Source of the DNA: an uncultured Oscillospiraceae bacterium
Lineage (GTDB): Bacteria > Bacillota > Clostridia > Oscillospirales > Oscillospiraceae
Reading direction: 5' to 3'
Length of the DNA: 27,612 nt
NCBI GenBank assembly: GCA_900754965.1
Contig: CAAEEO010000016.1
Location: 1 to 27,612, forward strand
In this document: positions 7,461 through 14,962 of the stretch, piece by piece
Position numbering within the stretch: position 1 is the first letter of the stretch
Layout of the letters: every line of letters starts with the position of its first letter
Notes under the pieces: model-generated
The model's input: the letters and a program-made list of their open reading frames with translations, nothing else
Database searches by the model: none
Told to the model about the DNA's origin: nothing
Position numbers and translations under genes: made by a program

Positions 7461-8300
7461 ATGTTCTATATTGGCTGCCATGTCTCCTCTGCCGGCGGGT
7501 ATGCCGCCGCCGTGACCCACGCCCGGGAACTGGGCGGTAATACCCTGGCCCTGTTCACCAGAAATCCCCGGGGCGGCAGCGTCAAGGCGTTAGACCCTCA
7601 AGACGCCCAACAGTTCAACGCCCTGTGCGCCCTGCCAGACATGGGCCCTGTGGTGGCTCACGCCCCCTACACCCTCAATCCCTGCAGCGCCAAAGAATCC
7701 GTCCGGGAATTTGCCCACCTGGCTTTCCGGGAAGATCTGGAACGGCTGGAGCAGATGCCGGGACACTATTATAATTTCCACCCTGGCAGCCATGTGGGCC
7801 AGGGAATCGAAACCGGGATCTGCCAGATCACCGCGCTGCTGAACGATGTCCTGCTGCCCGAAATGCACACCACCGTGCTATTGGAGACCATGGCCGGTAA
7901 AGGCAGTGAAGTGGGCGGCCGGTTTGAGGAACTGCGGGAAATTCTGGACCGGACGACCCTCAGAGAGCATTTGGGCGTCTGTCTGGACACCTGCCATGTC
8001 TGGGATGCAGGATACGACCTGGAACGAGATTTGGACGGTGTATTGACGGAATTTGACCGGGTGGTGGGCCTGGACAGGCTGAAAGCCGTACATTTGAACA
8101 ACAGCAAGAATCCCCGCGGCTCCCACAAAGATCGCCACGCAAAAATCACAGAGGGCGTGCTGCCCCTGGACGCCATCGCGCGGATTATCAATCACCCCGC
8201 ACTGGCGGGCCTGCCGTTCATTTTGGAAACCCCTCAGGAAGAGGACGAGGGATACGGTCTGGAAATCGCCCTACTGCGGGACTTGTATCAAGGAAACTGA
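7461..8300 (+). CDS. nfo: Endonuclease IV (AP endonuclease)
   Basis: The 279-residue protein is a full-length endonuclease IV, a TIM-barrel DNA repair enzyme that cuts the DNA backbone 5' of abasic sites in base excision repair. The trinuclear zinc ligands are all visible: His67 (VAHAPY), His107 (FHPGSH), Glu142 (LLETMAG), Asp176 and His179 (CLDTCH), His211, Asp224 and His226 (KDRHAKI) and Glu256 (ILETP). The ATG at 7461 is preceded by AAAGGTG; upstream in-frame codons reach 7368 but encode no family sequence. It is followed 13 bases later by a small thioredoxin-like gene in the same unit. Confidence 0.95.
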   Translation: MFYIGCHVSSAGGYAAAVTHARELGGNTLALFTRNPRGGSVKALDPQDAQQFNALCALPDMGPVVAHAPYTLNPCSAKESVREFAHLAFREDLERLEQMPGHYYNFHPGSHVGQGIETGICQITALLNDVLLPEMHTTVLLETMAGKGSEVGGRFEELREILDRTTLREHLGVCLDTCHVWDAGYDLERDLDGVLTEFDRVVGLDRLKAVHLNNSKNPRGSHKDRHAKITEGVLPLDAIARIINHPALAGLPFILETPQEEDEGYGLEIALLRDLYQGN

Positions 8301-8313
8301 TCAGGAGGAATCT

Positions 8314-8631
8314 ATGGAACCGGAAATTAAATTGTATTGCTCCATCTGCGGCCGAAACGACTACTATCTGGAGCGCATCGAGCAAGCCGCTGCCGCTGTA
8401 GGTCTGGCCTGCCGCATCGAAAAAGTGACGGAAGAATCCCAATGGAAAGCTCTGGGTCTGGAAGAAGCCTGCCTGTTTGCCTACTGTCCCGGCTGCAAGG
8501 CCATGCATGAAGACCCGAACATCCGCTGTCTGCCCGCCTTGAGCGTGAACGGCGAACTGAAATTCTGGAGTCTGCCCGCCACCGATGCGCAGCTGCGGAA
8601 CTGCCTGCAAGCACTGAAAGAACAGAAATAA
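8314..8631 (+). CDS. Small thioredoxin-fold-like protein with two CxxC motifs
   Basis: The 105-residue product is not identified with certainty. It has an N-terminal CSIC motif (Cys9, Cys12) after a short beta strand, a second CPGC motif (Cys58, Cys61), and LPALSVNGEL (73-82), which resembles the cis-proline loop of thioredoxin/glutaredoxin-like 'redox-active disulfide' proteins. It also holds Cys33, 53, 72 and 97, an unusually high content for its length. It could be a disulfide redox protein or a metal-binding protein. AGGAGG precedes the ATG and the gene shares a terminator with nfo. Confidence 0.6.
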   Translation: MEPEIKLYCSICGRNDYYLERIEQAAAAVGLACRIEKVTEESQWKALGLEEACLFAYCPGCKAMHEDPNIRCLPALSVNGELKFWSLPATDAQLRNCLQALKEQK

Positions 8632-8674
8632 AGTTTGACCCCTATCCTTCACCGGGACAGGGGTCAAACTTTTT
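8631..8674 (+). terminator. Rho-independent terminator of the nfo operon
   Basis: A perfect 13-bp stem (AAGTTTGACCCCT at 8631-8643 with its complement at 8659-8671), loop of 15 bases, then TTTT. It begins at the last base of the stop codon. Confidence 0.9.
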
Positions 8675-8903
8675 GCCCGTTTTCCTTCGAAAACTTTTTT
8701 ATTTTCGGTTGAGTGTTGGAAATCGCCCGCCTGAACTTATACAGTTTTCACAAAAAGCTCTTTGTTCCAAATCTCATGTTTTGTTCAGAATTGTTCCCAA
8801 ACCAGCCAACATTTTTTCCTGAAAGTCTAAGTCAGCATTTGATTCAATGCAAACTGACAGTCTCTTCATAAAAAAAGACTCCATTTGAATGCACGGCTGT
8901 CAT
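8675..8903. other. Non-coding spacer with inverted repeats
   Basis: An AT-rich stretch with no supported gene on either strand. It holds an interrupted inverted repeat (GTCAGCATT at 8831-8839 against AATGC at 8846-8850 and TGAC at 8855-8858) and a short AGTCT/AGACT pair (8859-8863, 8876-8880). These sit within 75 bases upstream of the dehydrogenase promoter and could be regulator sites. Confidence 0.4.
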
Positions 8904-8932
8904 TTGACAAAGAGGCCCTCCCTTTGTAAAAT
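8904..8932 (+). promoter_or_regulatory. Strong sigma-A promoter for the dehydrogenase gene
   Basis: TTGACA (8904-8909), 17 bases, TAAAAT (8927-8932), giving a leader of about 75 bases before the ATG at 9015. Confidence 0.85.
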
Positions 8933-9014
8933 ACACCCAATATGGTAGCGCAGGAGAAATTGCAGAACGGCCAATTTCAACAACGCTGCGAATAACTTGG
9001 AAGGAGAATTACAC

Positions 9015-9773
9015 ATGGGCAAGAGACTGGAAGGAAAAGTTGCACTGGTAACAGCTTGTACGAGAGGTATTGGCCGCGCAATTGCAGATCTGTTTGTTGA
9101 CGAAGGTGCAAAAGTTTGGTATGCATGCCGTAACCTGGAGACCGGCCAAGCCGCTGTTGACGCCGCTCGCGCAAGAGGCGGCCAGGCAGAACTGGTATAC
9201 TTTGAGGCACATAAGCCCGAGACCCACAGAAGCATGATCAACGAATGCCTGGCAAAAGAAGGCCGTCTGGATGTTCTGGTCAACAACTTCGGTGAGTCCA
9301 ACCCCCGCAAGGACCTGGACATCATGCGCTGCACCTACGAAGAGTTCGAGCGCACCGTATGCTGCGACCTGTCCACCGTGTTCAACGCCTGCCAGGAGGC
9401 CATCAACAAGGCCATGCTGCCCCAGCAGTCCGGCAGTATCATCAACATCGGCTCCGTCGCTGCTGTCTGCCCGGATAAGACCCAGGTCGGCTACGGCGTT
9501 GCAAAACAGGGCATCAACCACCTGACCAAGCAGATGGCTCGCCAGGTCGCTCATGCAAACATCCGTGTCAACGTCCTGAACCCCGGCATCATCGCCACCG
9601 AGGCCGTTGCCAGAAACCTGACTCCCGAGACCCAGGCTCGCTACACCACCAACTGCATGATCAAGCGTCTGGGCGATCCCATCGACATCGCATACATGGC
9701 ACTGTATCTGGCCTCTGACGAGTCCAAATATGTCACCGCTCATGTGATGAACGTTTCCGGCGGCTGGATGTAA
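9015..9773 (+). CDS. Short-chain dehydrogenase resembling clostridial 7-alpha-hydroxysteroid dehydrogenase
   Basis: A 252-residue classical SDR enzyme. The dinucleotide-binding loop is TACTRGIG (13-20), followed by NNFG (90-93), and the catalytic Ser147, Tyr160 and Lys164 have the standard S-x12-Y-x3-K spacing. The N-terminal KRLEGKVALVT plus TRGIGRA, the VYFEA segment and the NNFG in place of NNAG are, from memory, shared with the 7-alpha-hydroxysteroid dehydrogenase of Clostridium absonum (sardiniense), which oxidises bile acids; most other SDRs differ there. Substrate is therefore an inference. The tetrad Asn position appears to be Asp118. The gene stands alone between a strong promoter and a strong terminator, unlike bai operon genes. 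ATG 9015 has AAGGAG upstream. Confidence 0.75.
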   Translation: MGKRLEGKVALVTACTRGIGRAIADLFVDEGAKVWYACRNLETGQAAVDAARARGGQAELVYFEAHKPETHRSMINECLAKEGRLDVLVNNFGESNPRKDLDIMRCTYEEFERTVCCDLSTVFNACQEAINKAMLPQQSGSIINIGSVAAVCPDKTQVGYGVAKQGINHLTKQMARQVAHANIRVNVLNPGIIATEAVARNLTPETQARYTTNCMIKRLGDPIDIAYMALYLASDESKYVTAHVMNVSGGWM

Positions 9774-9790
9774 CTTCCAAATGATTTTTC

Positions 9791-9830
9791 AAAAAACCTG
9801 CTGTGCGATGCACAGCAGGTTTTTTCTTTC
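9791..9830 (+). terminator. Rho-independent terminator after the dehydrogenase
   Basis: A 16-bp arm pair (9791-9806 with 9810-9825), core CCTGCTGTGC, loop GAT, followed by a T-rich tail. Confidence 0.92.
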
Positions 9831-9852
9831 CGCCGCTTTCTGTCAATTCCCA

Positions 9853-9885
9853 GAAAAAACTGCCGCCCCGAAGGGGGCGGCAGTT
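9853..9885 (-). terminator. Rho-independent terminator of the beta-helix protein gene
   Basis: A 12-bp stem (AACTGCCGCCCC at 9858-9869 with 9874-9885), loop of 4. On the minus strand it is followed by T6. It lies about 30 bases past the stop at 9915. Confidence 0.9.
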
Positions 9886-9914
9886 CGTTTATTCAGTTGA
9901 CTGCTCCGGCTAAG

Positions 9915-11285
9915 TTAGCCGTTCATGGTCAGCGCACCATTTTCCACATGGAAGTAGCTGATGTAATCATAGTTGCCCTGGGCAATCAGGTCCAGGCGGC
10001 AATAGGCGTAAGGCGTCTCCCCTTCCACCGGGAACCCTTCCCGGGTGGTAAAGGTATTGTTGGCGACCAGATCCAGAATCCGCTGGCTGATGGCCTTGCG
10101 CACACCAAAGTCCTTGCCATTATTCAGCACTGCGCCGTCCTCGCCGAACAGGGCGCCGTTAGAATACAGCTTGGTGATGTAAATGCTGGTGGCCGTATTG
10201 TCCTTAATGACCAGAGGGCTGATCTCAATGCTTTCCGTCAGGGCATCCAGATTGGCTTTCAGACCAATGGGAGACATGGGGAACGCAGTCCGATAGGCAT
10301 CGATCACATTGTTGCGGATCTCCCCCGTCACACCGGCGCCGATGTAGATTCCACCGCGCTCATGCCGGTTATTTTCCTTATTTTCCACCTTGAGCGTGTT
10401 GTTCCGGATCTTCACATGGCTGCCGTCCGCCAGATAAATGGCAGAGTTCTTGTTGCCGAAAATATCGTGGGTGATGGTGTTATTTTCCACGATCACCGGT
10501 TCTCCGCCCGGTGTGCCATGAATCTCGATGGCGATGCAGTCCCCGGCGGCTTTGGGAGAGCTGCCCGGTGCGCTGACAGCCTTATCAAACTCGGAAATAT
10601 TCATCACAAAGTTCTTCACTGTCACGCCGTTGGACAACACTTCCACACCGAAGTCCACCGTAGCCCCGTTTCCATCCAGAACCACAGGACGGCGCACCGT
10701 CAATTTGGTCGTCGTCTCGCCGGTCGTATCGAAGTCTTTCAGGACCACTGTGCCTGCACTGGACTCCACTGCCTGTTTCAGCTGGTCAAAGGTGGAAACA
10801 TACAGGGTGTCCGCCTTGCAGAAAGTGGCCGTACCGTCCTTGTAGGACACGATGGCGCCCAGTGCCTCAGCAGCCGCACGCAGGGGGACCATCGTCCGGT
10901 CATTCCGAATCACAACAGGAGAATCTGCCTCCTGCTCTGCGCCGTTGACAAGGATTTTCTTGGAATCGACCGTAAAGACCACGCTGTCTTTCCCAACTGT
11001 CAGCGTGACCGCACGGGTCTCAGCGTTCCACTCCACTTTTGCACCCATCGCCTCAGCAACTGCACGAATCGGTGCCATGACCCGGTTCTGTGCGTTCACA
11101 TAGGGTGCGCTGTCCAGGGTCTTTTCCACACCGTTTTCGGTGTAGGCGGTTTCATCCACCGTCATGGTCACAGTCAGCTGTGCATCCGCAGCATGAACCG
11201 GCATGGGCGCCAGGGCGCTTACCAGAAACAGGACGACGAGGATGACTGTCAGGGGGACGAGAAACGATTTTCGAATAATGGACAT
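9915..11285 (-). CDS. Secreted protein: copper-amine-oxidase N-terminal-like domain plus beta-helix
   Basis: The 456-residue product begins with a Sec signal peptide (about 1-32, ending PVHAA). Residues 40-157 form the copper-amine-oxidase N-terminal-like domain common in secreted Firmicute proteins, seen as two related halves (NAQNRVMAPIRAVAEAMGAKVEW and RNDRTMVPLRAAAEALGA, condensed here). Residues 160-340 look like a right-handed parallel beta-helix with recurring N-N-x-I turns (VENNTITHD, IRNNTLKV, IRNNVIDA). It contains no catalytic motif that I can name; such proteins often act at the cell surface or on polysaccharide. ATG 11285 has AAAGGAGA 7 bases upstream. It is a single-gene unit. 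Confidence 0.85.
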   Translation of the reverse strand: MSIIRKSFLVPLTVILVVLFLVSALAPMPVHAADAQLTVTMTVDETAYTENGVEKTLDSAPYVNAQNRVMAPIRAVAEAMGAKVEWNAETRAVTLTVGKDSVVFTVDSKKILVNGAEQEADSPVVIRNDRTMVPLRAAAEALGAIVSYKDGTATFCKADTLYVSTFDQLKQAVESSAGTVVLKDFDTTGETTTKLTVRRPVVLDGNGATVDFGVEVLSNGVTVKNFVMNISEFDKAVSAPGSSPKAAGDCIAIEIHGTPGGEPVIVENNTITHDIFGNKNSAIYLADGSHVKIRNNTLKVENKENNRHERGGIYIGAGVTGEIRNNVIDAYRTAFPMSPIGLKANLDALTESIEISPLVIKDNTATSIYITKLYSNGALFGEDGAVLNNGKDFGVRKAISQRILDLVANNTFTTREGFPVEGETPYAYCRLDLIAQGNYDYISYFHVENGALTMNG

Positions 11286-11324
11286 TGCTCGCTCTCCTTT
11301 CAAAATTTTTATTTGAGCCACTAC

Positions 11325-11353
11325 AGTATGTCATATTTTTAGCAAGTAGGCAA
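11325..11353 (-). promoter_or_regulatory. Candidate promoter for the beta-helix protein gene
   Basis: On the minus strand TTGCCT (11353-11348), 17 bases, CATACT (11330-11325). Both boxes have 4 matches to consensus. It lies about 40 bases before the ATG. Confidence 0.45.
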
Positions 11354-11474
11354 CTCTTTTCTTTTTTTGAGCCAAATTTTTGTCATTTTCTCTGGAAAAG
11401 GCAGAATTTTTTCGCAAATCTCACAAAATTTTTTCTTTTTTGGAAGAAATGCACCTGCTACCCCCTCAAATATG

Positions 11475-11514
11475 CAAAAAAAACGCTGTGTACCGTATCC
11501 GGTACACAGCGTTT
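11475..11514 (-). terminator. Rho-independent terminator of pnp
   Basis: A perfect 14-bp stem (AAACGCTGTGTACC at 11481-11494 with 11501-11514), loop GTATCC. On the minus strand it runs into T8. It lies 39 bases beyond the pnp stop codon. Confidence 0.92.
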
Positions 11515-11552
11515 GGAATCTTTTCAGAGAAAGCGGAATGGAAACGCTCCCA

Positions 11553-13691
11553 TTACTTTCTGTCGATGGGCAGGCCGGCGGCCTCCCGCTCTTTGATGGC
11601 GTCCTTCCGGCTCAGGTTCACACGGCCGCGGTCATCGATCTCGCTGACCTTCACCCAAGTCCAGTCGCCTACATTCAGCACATCTTCCACCTTCTCGGTG
11701 CGCTTGAACTCCAGATCTTTGATGTGGCACATGCCATCCTTACCGGGAGCCAGCTCCACAAATGCGCCGATGGGGATAATCCGGACCACCTGACCGTAGT
11801 ACAGCTGACCCACTTCCGGCTCGAACACGATGTTCTCGATGGTCTGGCGGGCAGCGCGGCAGGCCTCAATATCCTCGGAGGCAATGAAAATCATGCCTTC
11901 GTCGGTGATATCGATCTTGCATCCGGTGTCGGCGGTGATCTTCTGGATAACCTTGCCGCCGGAGCCGATGACTTCCCGAATCTTCTCGGGCTTGATCTGC
12001 ATCTGGATCATCTTCGGTGCGCTCTTTGCCAGTTCCTTGCGGGGTTCGGGCAGTGCCTGGAGCATCACTTCATCCAGGATCTGCAGGCGTGCTTCCCGGG
12101 TGATCTCGAAGGCCTCTTTCACGATCTCATGTTTCAGGCCGTCGTTCTTCAGGTCCATCTGGATGGCGGTGATGCCGTCCACAGTACCGGCCACCTTGAA
12201 GTCCATCTCGCCGTGGAAGTCTTCCACGCCCTGGATATCAATGAAGGTGGTGAAGTCGTCGCCATCCTGAATCAGACCGCAGGAAATGCCTGCCACAGGG
12301 GCCTTGATGGGCACACCGGCATCCATCAGTGCCATGGTGGTGCCGCAGATAGAACCCTGAGAGGTGGAGCCGTTGGAGCTGAGGATTTCAGAGACCACGC
12401 GGATGGCATAGGGGAACTCTTCCACGGGAGGAATCACAGCCTGCAGAGCCTTCTCCACCAGAGCGCCGTGACCATACTCCCGGCGGCCGGTGGAACGCTG
12501 TGCCTTAGCCTCGCCGGTGGAGTAGCCGGGCATATTGTAGTGGTGCATGAACCGCTTTTCTTCCTCTTCCCAAATGGTGTCCAGTTTCTGGCTCATGGAC
12601 AGGGTGTTCAGCGTGGCAATGGACAGCACCTGGGTCTGGCCGCGGGTGAACAGTGCGGAGCCGTGCACCACAGGGATCAGGCCCACTTCCGTTCCCAGAG
12701 GACGAATCTCGTTCATCTTCCGGCCGTCCACGCGCTTGCCCTTCAGCAGCCAGGTCTTGACCACTTTCTTCTGCATCTTATACAGGATCTCGTCCATGTA
12801 CTGCATCATATCGGGATAAGTTTCCAGATACTTCTCTTCCATGGCGGTAATCCACTCATTGACACGGGCCTCACGGACATTCTTGTCGTCGGTGTCCATG
12901 CAGTATTCCATACCGGCCATCTCATTGTCGCACAGAGTCTGGAACAGCTCCTCGTTAAAGGAGGCGTGCTCGTAGGAGAACTTGGGCTTGCCCACTTCCT
13001 CCACCATCCGGTCAATCAGATCCAGCACGGGCTGCAGATGCTCGTGCGCCTGCACGATGCCCTCGTACATCACATCTTCGGGCACCTGATCTGCCTCAGA
13101 CTCGATCATAACAATCTTCTTGTGGGTAGCGGCAATGGTGGTGATCATACGGTTATTTTCCCGCTCAGCCTGGGTGGGGTTGAAGAGGAACTTCTCGCCG
13201 TCCCAGCCCAGCACAATGCCGGCAATGGGGCCGTTGAAGGGCACATCAGAGATGGACACAGCGGCGGAGGCGCCGATCATAGCGGTGATCTCCGGAGAGC
13301 AGTCCCGATCCACGCTCAGCACTTCGCAGGCGATAACCACATCGTTGCGCAGGTCGGAGGGAAACAGCGGACGCATGGGGCGGTCAATCAGACGAGAGGC
13401 CAGCACAGCGTTCAGGCTGGGCTTGCCTTCCCGGCGCATGAAGGAACCGGGGATGCGGCCCACAGCGTACAGTTTCTCGTTGAAGTCCACAGCCAAGGGG
13501 AAGTAATCAATGCCGTCCTTGGGTCTGGCAGAGGCGGTGCAGGTGACCAGCACGGTGGTCTCACCGTACTTAACCAGAACGGAGGCATTGCACAGTTCGG
13601 CCATTTTGCCCACTTCCATGGACAGGGGGCGGCCTTCATACATAATCTCAAACTTCTTGTAATTGGGGAACTCTTTGTGCTGAATGATCAT
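11553..13691 (-). CDS. pnp: Polyribonucleotide nucleotidyltransferase (PNPase)
   Basis: The 712-residue protein matches PNPase length (E. coli 711). Two RNase PH-like halves are joined by a helical domain; near the C-terminus are a KH domain (VIGSGGKVIQKITADTGCKID) and an S1 RNA-binding domain (YYGQVVRIIPIGAFVELAPG, condensed). It degrades RNA from the 3' end with phosphate and takes part in mRNA turnover. ATG 13691 has AAAAGGAG 7 bases upstream; the open frame continues upstream to 13952 through a terminator, so it is not coding there. It follows rpsO, the widely conserved gene order. Confidence 0.96.
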   Translation of the reverse strand: MIIQHKEFPNYKKFEIMYEGRPLSMEVGKMAELCNASVLVKYGETTVLVTCTASARPKDGIDYFPLAVDFNEKLYAVGRIPGSFMRREGKPSLNAVLASRLIDRPMRPLFPSDLRNDVVIACEVLSVDRDCSPEITAMIGASAAVSISDVPFNGPIAGIVLGWDGEKFLFNPTQAERENNRMITTIAATHKKIVMIESEADQVPEDVMYEGIVQAHEHLQPVLDLIDRMVEEVGKPKFSYEHASFNEELFQTLCDNEMAGMEYCMDTDDKNVREARVNEWITAMEEKYLETYPDMMQYMDEILYKMQKKVVKTWLLKGKRVDGRKMNEIRPLGTEVGLIPVVHGSALFTRGQTQVLSIATLNTLSMSQKLDTIWEEEEKRFMHHYNMPGYSTGEAKAQRSTGRREYGHGALVEKALQAVIPPVEEFPYAIRVVSEILSSNGSTSQGSICGTTMALMDAGVPIKAPVAGISCGLIQDGDDFTTFIDIQGVEDFHGEMDFKVAGTVDGITAIQMDLKNDGLKHEIVKEAFEITREARLQILDEVMLQALPEPRKELAKSAPKMIQMQIKPEKIREVIGSGGKVIQKITADTGCKIDITDEGMIFIASEDIEACRAARQTIENIVFEPEVGQLYYGQVVRIIPIGAFVELAPGKDGMCHIKDLEFKRTEKVEDVLNVGDWTWVKVSEIDDRGRVNLSRKDAIKEREAAGLPIDRK

Positions 13692-13737
13692 ACAGACACT
13701 CCTTTTCTTCAGTCGTTCCGGAGGCACCTGATCTTTT

Positions 13738-13782
13738 AGCACTTGAACCCGGGCCTGTCTGACAGGTCTGCGTTCAAATACT
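13738..13782 (-). promoter_or_regulatory. Long hairpin in the pnp leader
   Basis: An 11-bp outer stem (AGCACTTGAAC at 13738-13748 with GTTCAAATACT at 13772-13782, two G-U pairs) encloses an inner CCTG/CAGG hairpin. It lies about 50 bases before the pnp start codon. In E. coli a leader hairpin cut by RNase III lets PNPase control its own mRNA; this structure is a candidate equivalent, by inference only. Confidence 0.5.
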
Positions 13783-13822
13783 AAAACAATCAAGCGCTCC
13801 GGCAATGTTTTTTGAACCATCG

Positions 13823-13856
13823 AAAAAAAGCGGGACAATATCCAATTGTCCCGCTT
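13823..13856 (-). terminator. Terminator between rpsO and pnp
   Basis: A perfect 12-bp stem (AAGCGGGACAAT at 13828-13839 with 13845-13856), loop of 5, followed on the minus strand by T7. It would end or attenuate rpsO transcripts before pnp. Confidence 0.9.
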
Positions 13857-13921
13857 CAATCCTTCATAACCCTCAGTGAGATCGATTTCAAATCCACACC
13901 AGTGGTTTTGAAAAAGACCTT

Positions 13922-14188
13922 TTACTTGCGGATGCCCAGCTTGGCAATGCAAGCACGGTAACGCTCGATGTCCACCTTTGCCAGGTAGTCCAGCAGGCGG
14001 CGACGCTTACCGACCATCTTGTGCAGACCCATACGGCTGTGGTTGTCGTTGGGGTTCTGCTTCAGGTGCTCAGTCAGCTGCTTGATGCGCTCGGTCAGAA
14101 TTGCGATCTGAACCTCGGGGGAGCCGGTGTCGCCCTCGTGGGTGCGGTTGGCTTCGATAACGGCGGTCTTCTGCTCTTTGGTGATCAT
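13922..14188 (-). CDS. rpsO: 30S ribosomal protein S15
   Basis: The 88-residue product is full-length S15, which binds 16S rRNA early in small-subunit assembly. The family core is plain: THEGDTGSPEVQIAIL, the middle HLKQNPNDNHSRMGLHKMVGKRR stretch (condensed) and LLDYLAKVDIERY near the end. ATG 14188 has AAAGGATGG upstream; the extra upstream codons to 14209 are not S15. It has its own promoter and a structured leader of about 110 bases. Confidence 0.97.
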   Translation of the reverse strand: MITKEQKTAVIEANRTHEGDTGSPEVQIAILTERIKQLTEHLKQNPNDNHSRMGLHKMVGKRRRLLDYLAKVDIERYRACIAKLGIRK

Positions 14189-14233
14189 ATTGATGAACCA
14201 TCCTTTCATTTTTTCATATCCTGTGCCTCAGTG

Positions 14234-14277
14234 CCGGGCGGAAAGGAACACCGATCAGTGATCGGCTGTCTCCCGGG
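14234..14277 (-). promoter_or_regulatory. Structured rpsO leader (candidate S15 autoregulatory RNA)
   Basis: An inner perfect 6-bp stem (CCGATC at 14251-14256 with GATCGG at 14260-14265) sits inside an outer CCGGG/CCCGG stem (14234-14238, 14272-14276). S15 leaders are known in several bacteria to bind S15; here the proposal rests only on position and fold. Confidence 0.45.
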
Positions 14278-14304
14278 ACCGAGTTCACGGACACAAGCGT
14301 TGCT

Positions 14305-14333
14305 ATACTACCATAGTTTTTCCGTTCTGTCAA
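14305..14333 (-). promoter_or_regulatory. Sigma-A promoter for rpsO
   Basis: On the minus strand TTGACA (14333-14328), 17 bases, TAGTAT (14310-14305). Confidence 0.85.
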
Positions 14334-14383
14334 ACCTTATCTGCCCCGTAAAAGGGAAAATTTTTCCGGCGTTCCGGAACCCG

Positions 14384-14415
14384 GGAACCTTTGTCTTTTC
14401 CGCGGCGTCTAATAG
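14384..14415 (+). promoter_or_regulatory. Putative ECF sigma promoter for the LURP-one-like gene
   Basis: GGAACC (14384-14389), 18 bases, TCTAATAG (14408-14415; the run is GCGTCTAATAG). The boxes and spacing equal those upstream of the ECF sigma gene. The predicted start near 14420 leaves a very short leader carrying AAGGAGG. Confidence 0.7.
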
Positions 14416-14435
14416 AGAAAAAGGAGGTCTGCGGC

Positions 14436-14918
14436 ATGAAACTATACATGAAACAGCAGGTGTTTTCCTTCCGGGACCGGTTCTATATTCTGGACGGGGC
14501 CGGCGCCCAAAGGTTCTATGTGGAGGGCGAGCTGTTTTCCCTGGGAAAGCGGCTGCATATCTTTGACCTTCAGGGCCGGGAACTGGCCAGCGTCCAACAG
14601 AAACTGTTCACCTTCCTGCCCTGTTTCCAGGTCTATGTAGGCGGCGTACAAAAGGCAGAGATCGTCAAAGAGCTGAGCCTGTTCCGCCCCCGATACACCA
14701 TTCACGGGCCAAGTTGGACCATTGACGGGGACTTCTGGGATCACGACTATGCCATTCGGGACCGGCAGGGGCCGGTGGTTCGGGTGAGCAAGGCCTGGCT
14801 GAGCTGGGGCGACAGTTATCTGCTGGATATCCGCCCCGACGCCGACCCGGTGATGGCCATTGCGGCTGCACTGGCTATCGACTGCGTCCTGGACGCCGAG
14901 CAAAACAGCCAAACATAA
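14436..14918 (+). CDS. LURP-one-related (YxjI-like) protein
   Basis: A 160-residue protein of the LURP-one/YxjI (tubby-like fold) family: it starts with MKLYMKQQVFSFRDRFYI and proceeds through FYVEGELFSLGKRLHIFD (condensed), then repeated beta strands such as ELASVQQKLFTFLP and YTIHG. Its biochemical role is not known; members are cytoplasmic and often accompany envelope-stress genes. The ATG at 14436 is preceded by AAAAAGGAGG. The putative ECF promoter just upstream suggests that this gene is a target of the sigma factor encoded at 1881-2366. Confidence 0.85.
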   Translation: MKLYMKQQVFSFRDRFYILDGAGAQRFYVEGELFSLGKRLHIFDLQGRELASVQQKLFTFLPCFQVYVGGVQKAEIVKELSLFRPRYTIHGPSWTIDGDFWDHDYAIRDRQGPVVRVSKAWLSWGDSYLLDIRPDADPVMAIAAALAIDCVLDAEQNSQT

Positions 14919-14921
14919 ACA

Positions 14922-14962
14922 ATGAACGATCGGCAAGCGAAAATCGCTTGCCGATCGTTCAT
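14922..14962. terminator. Shared stem-loop between convergent genes
   Basis: A perfect 18-bp stem (14922-14939 with 14945-14962, loop AAAAT) with weak T-runs on both sides. Its right arm covers the stop codon of the carbamoyltransferase gene. It probably terminates both convergent genes. Confidence 0.75.

Noticed and set aside
9897..11342. A 481-codon open frame on the plus strand
   Set aside because: Antisense to the signal-peptide-bearing beta-helix protein; it starts within the terminator region of that gene.
11367..13739. A 790-codon open frame on the plus strand
   Set aside because: It is antisense to pnp throughout; the His/Gly/Leu-rich product matches no family, whereas pnp is unmistakable.
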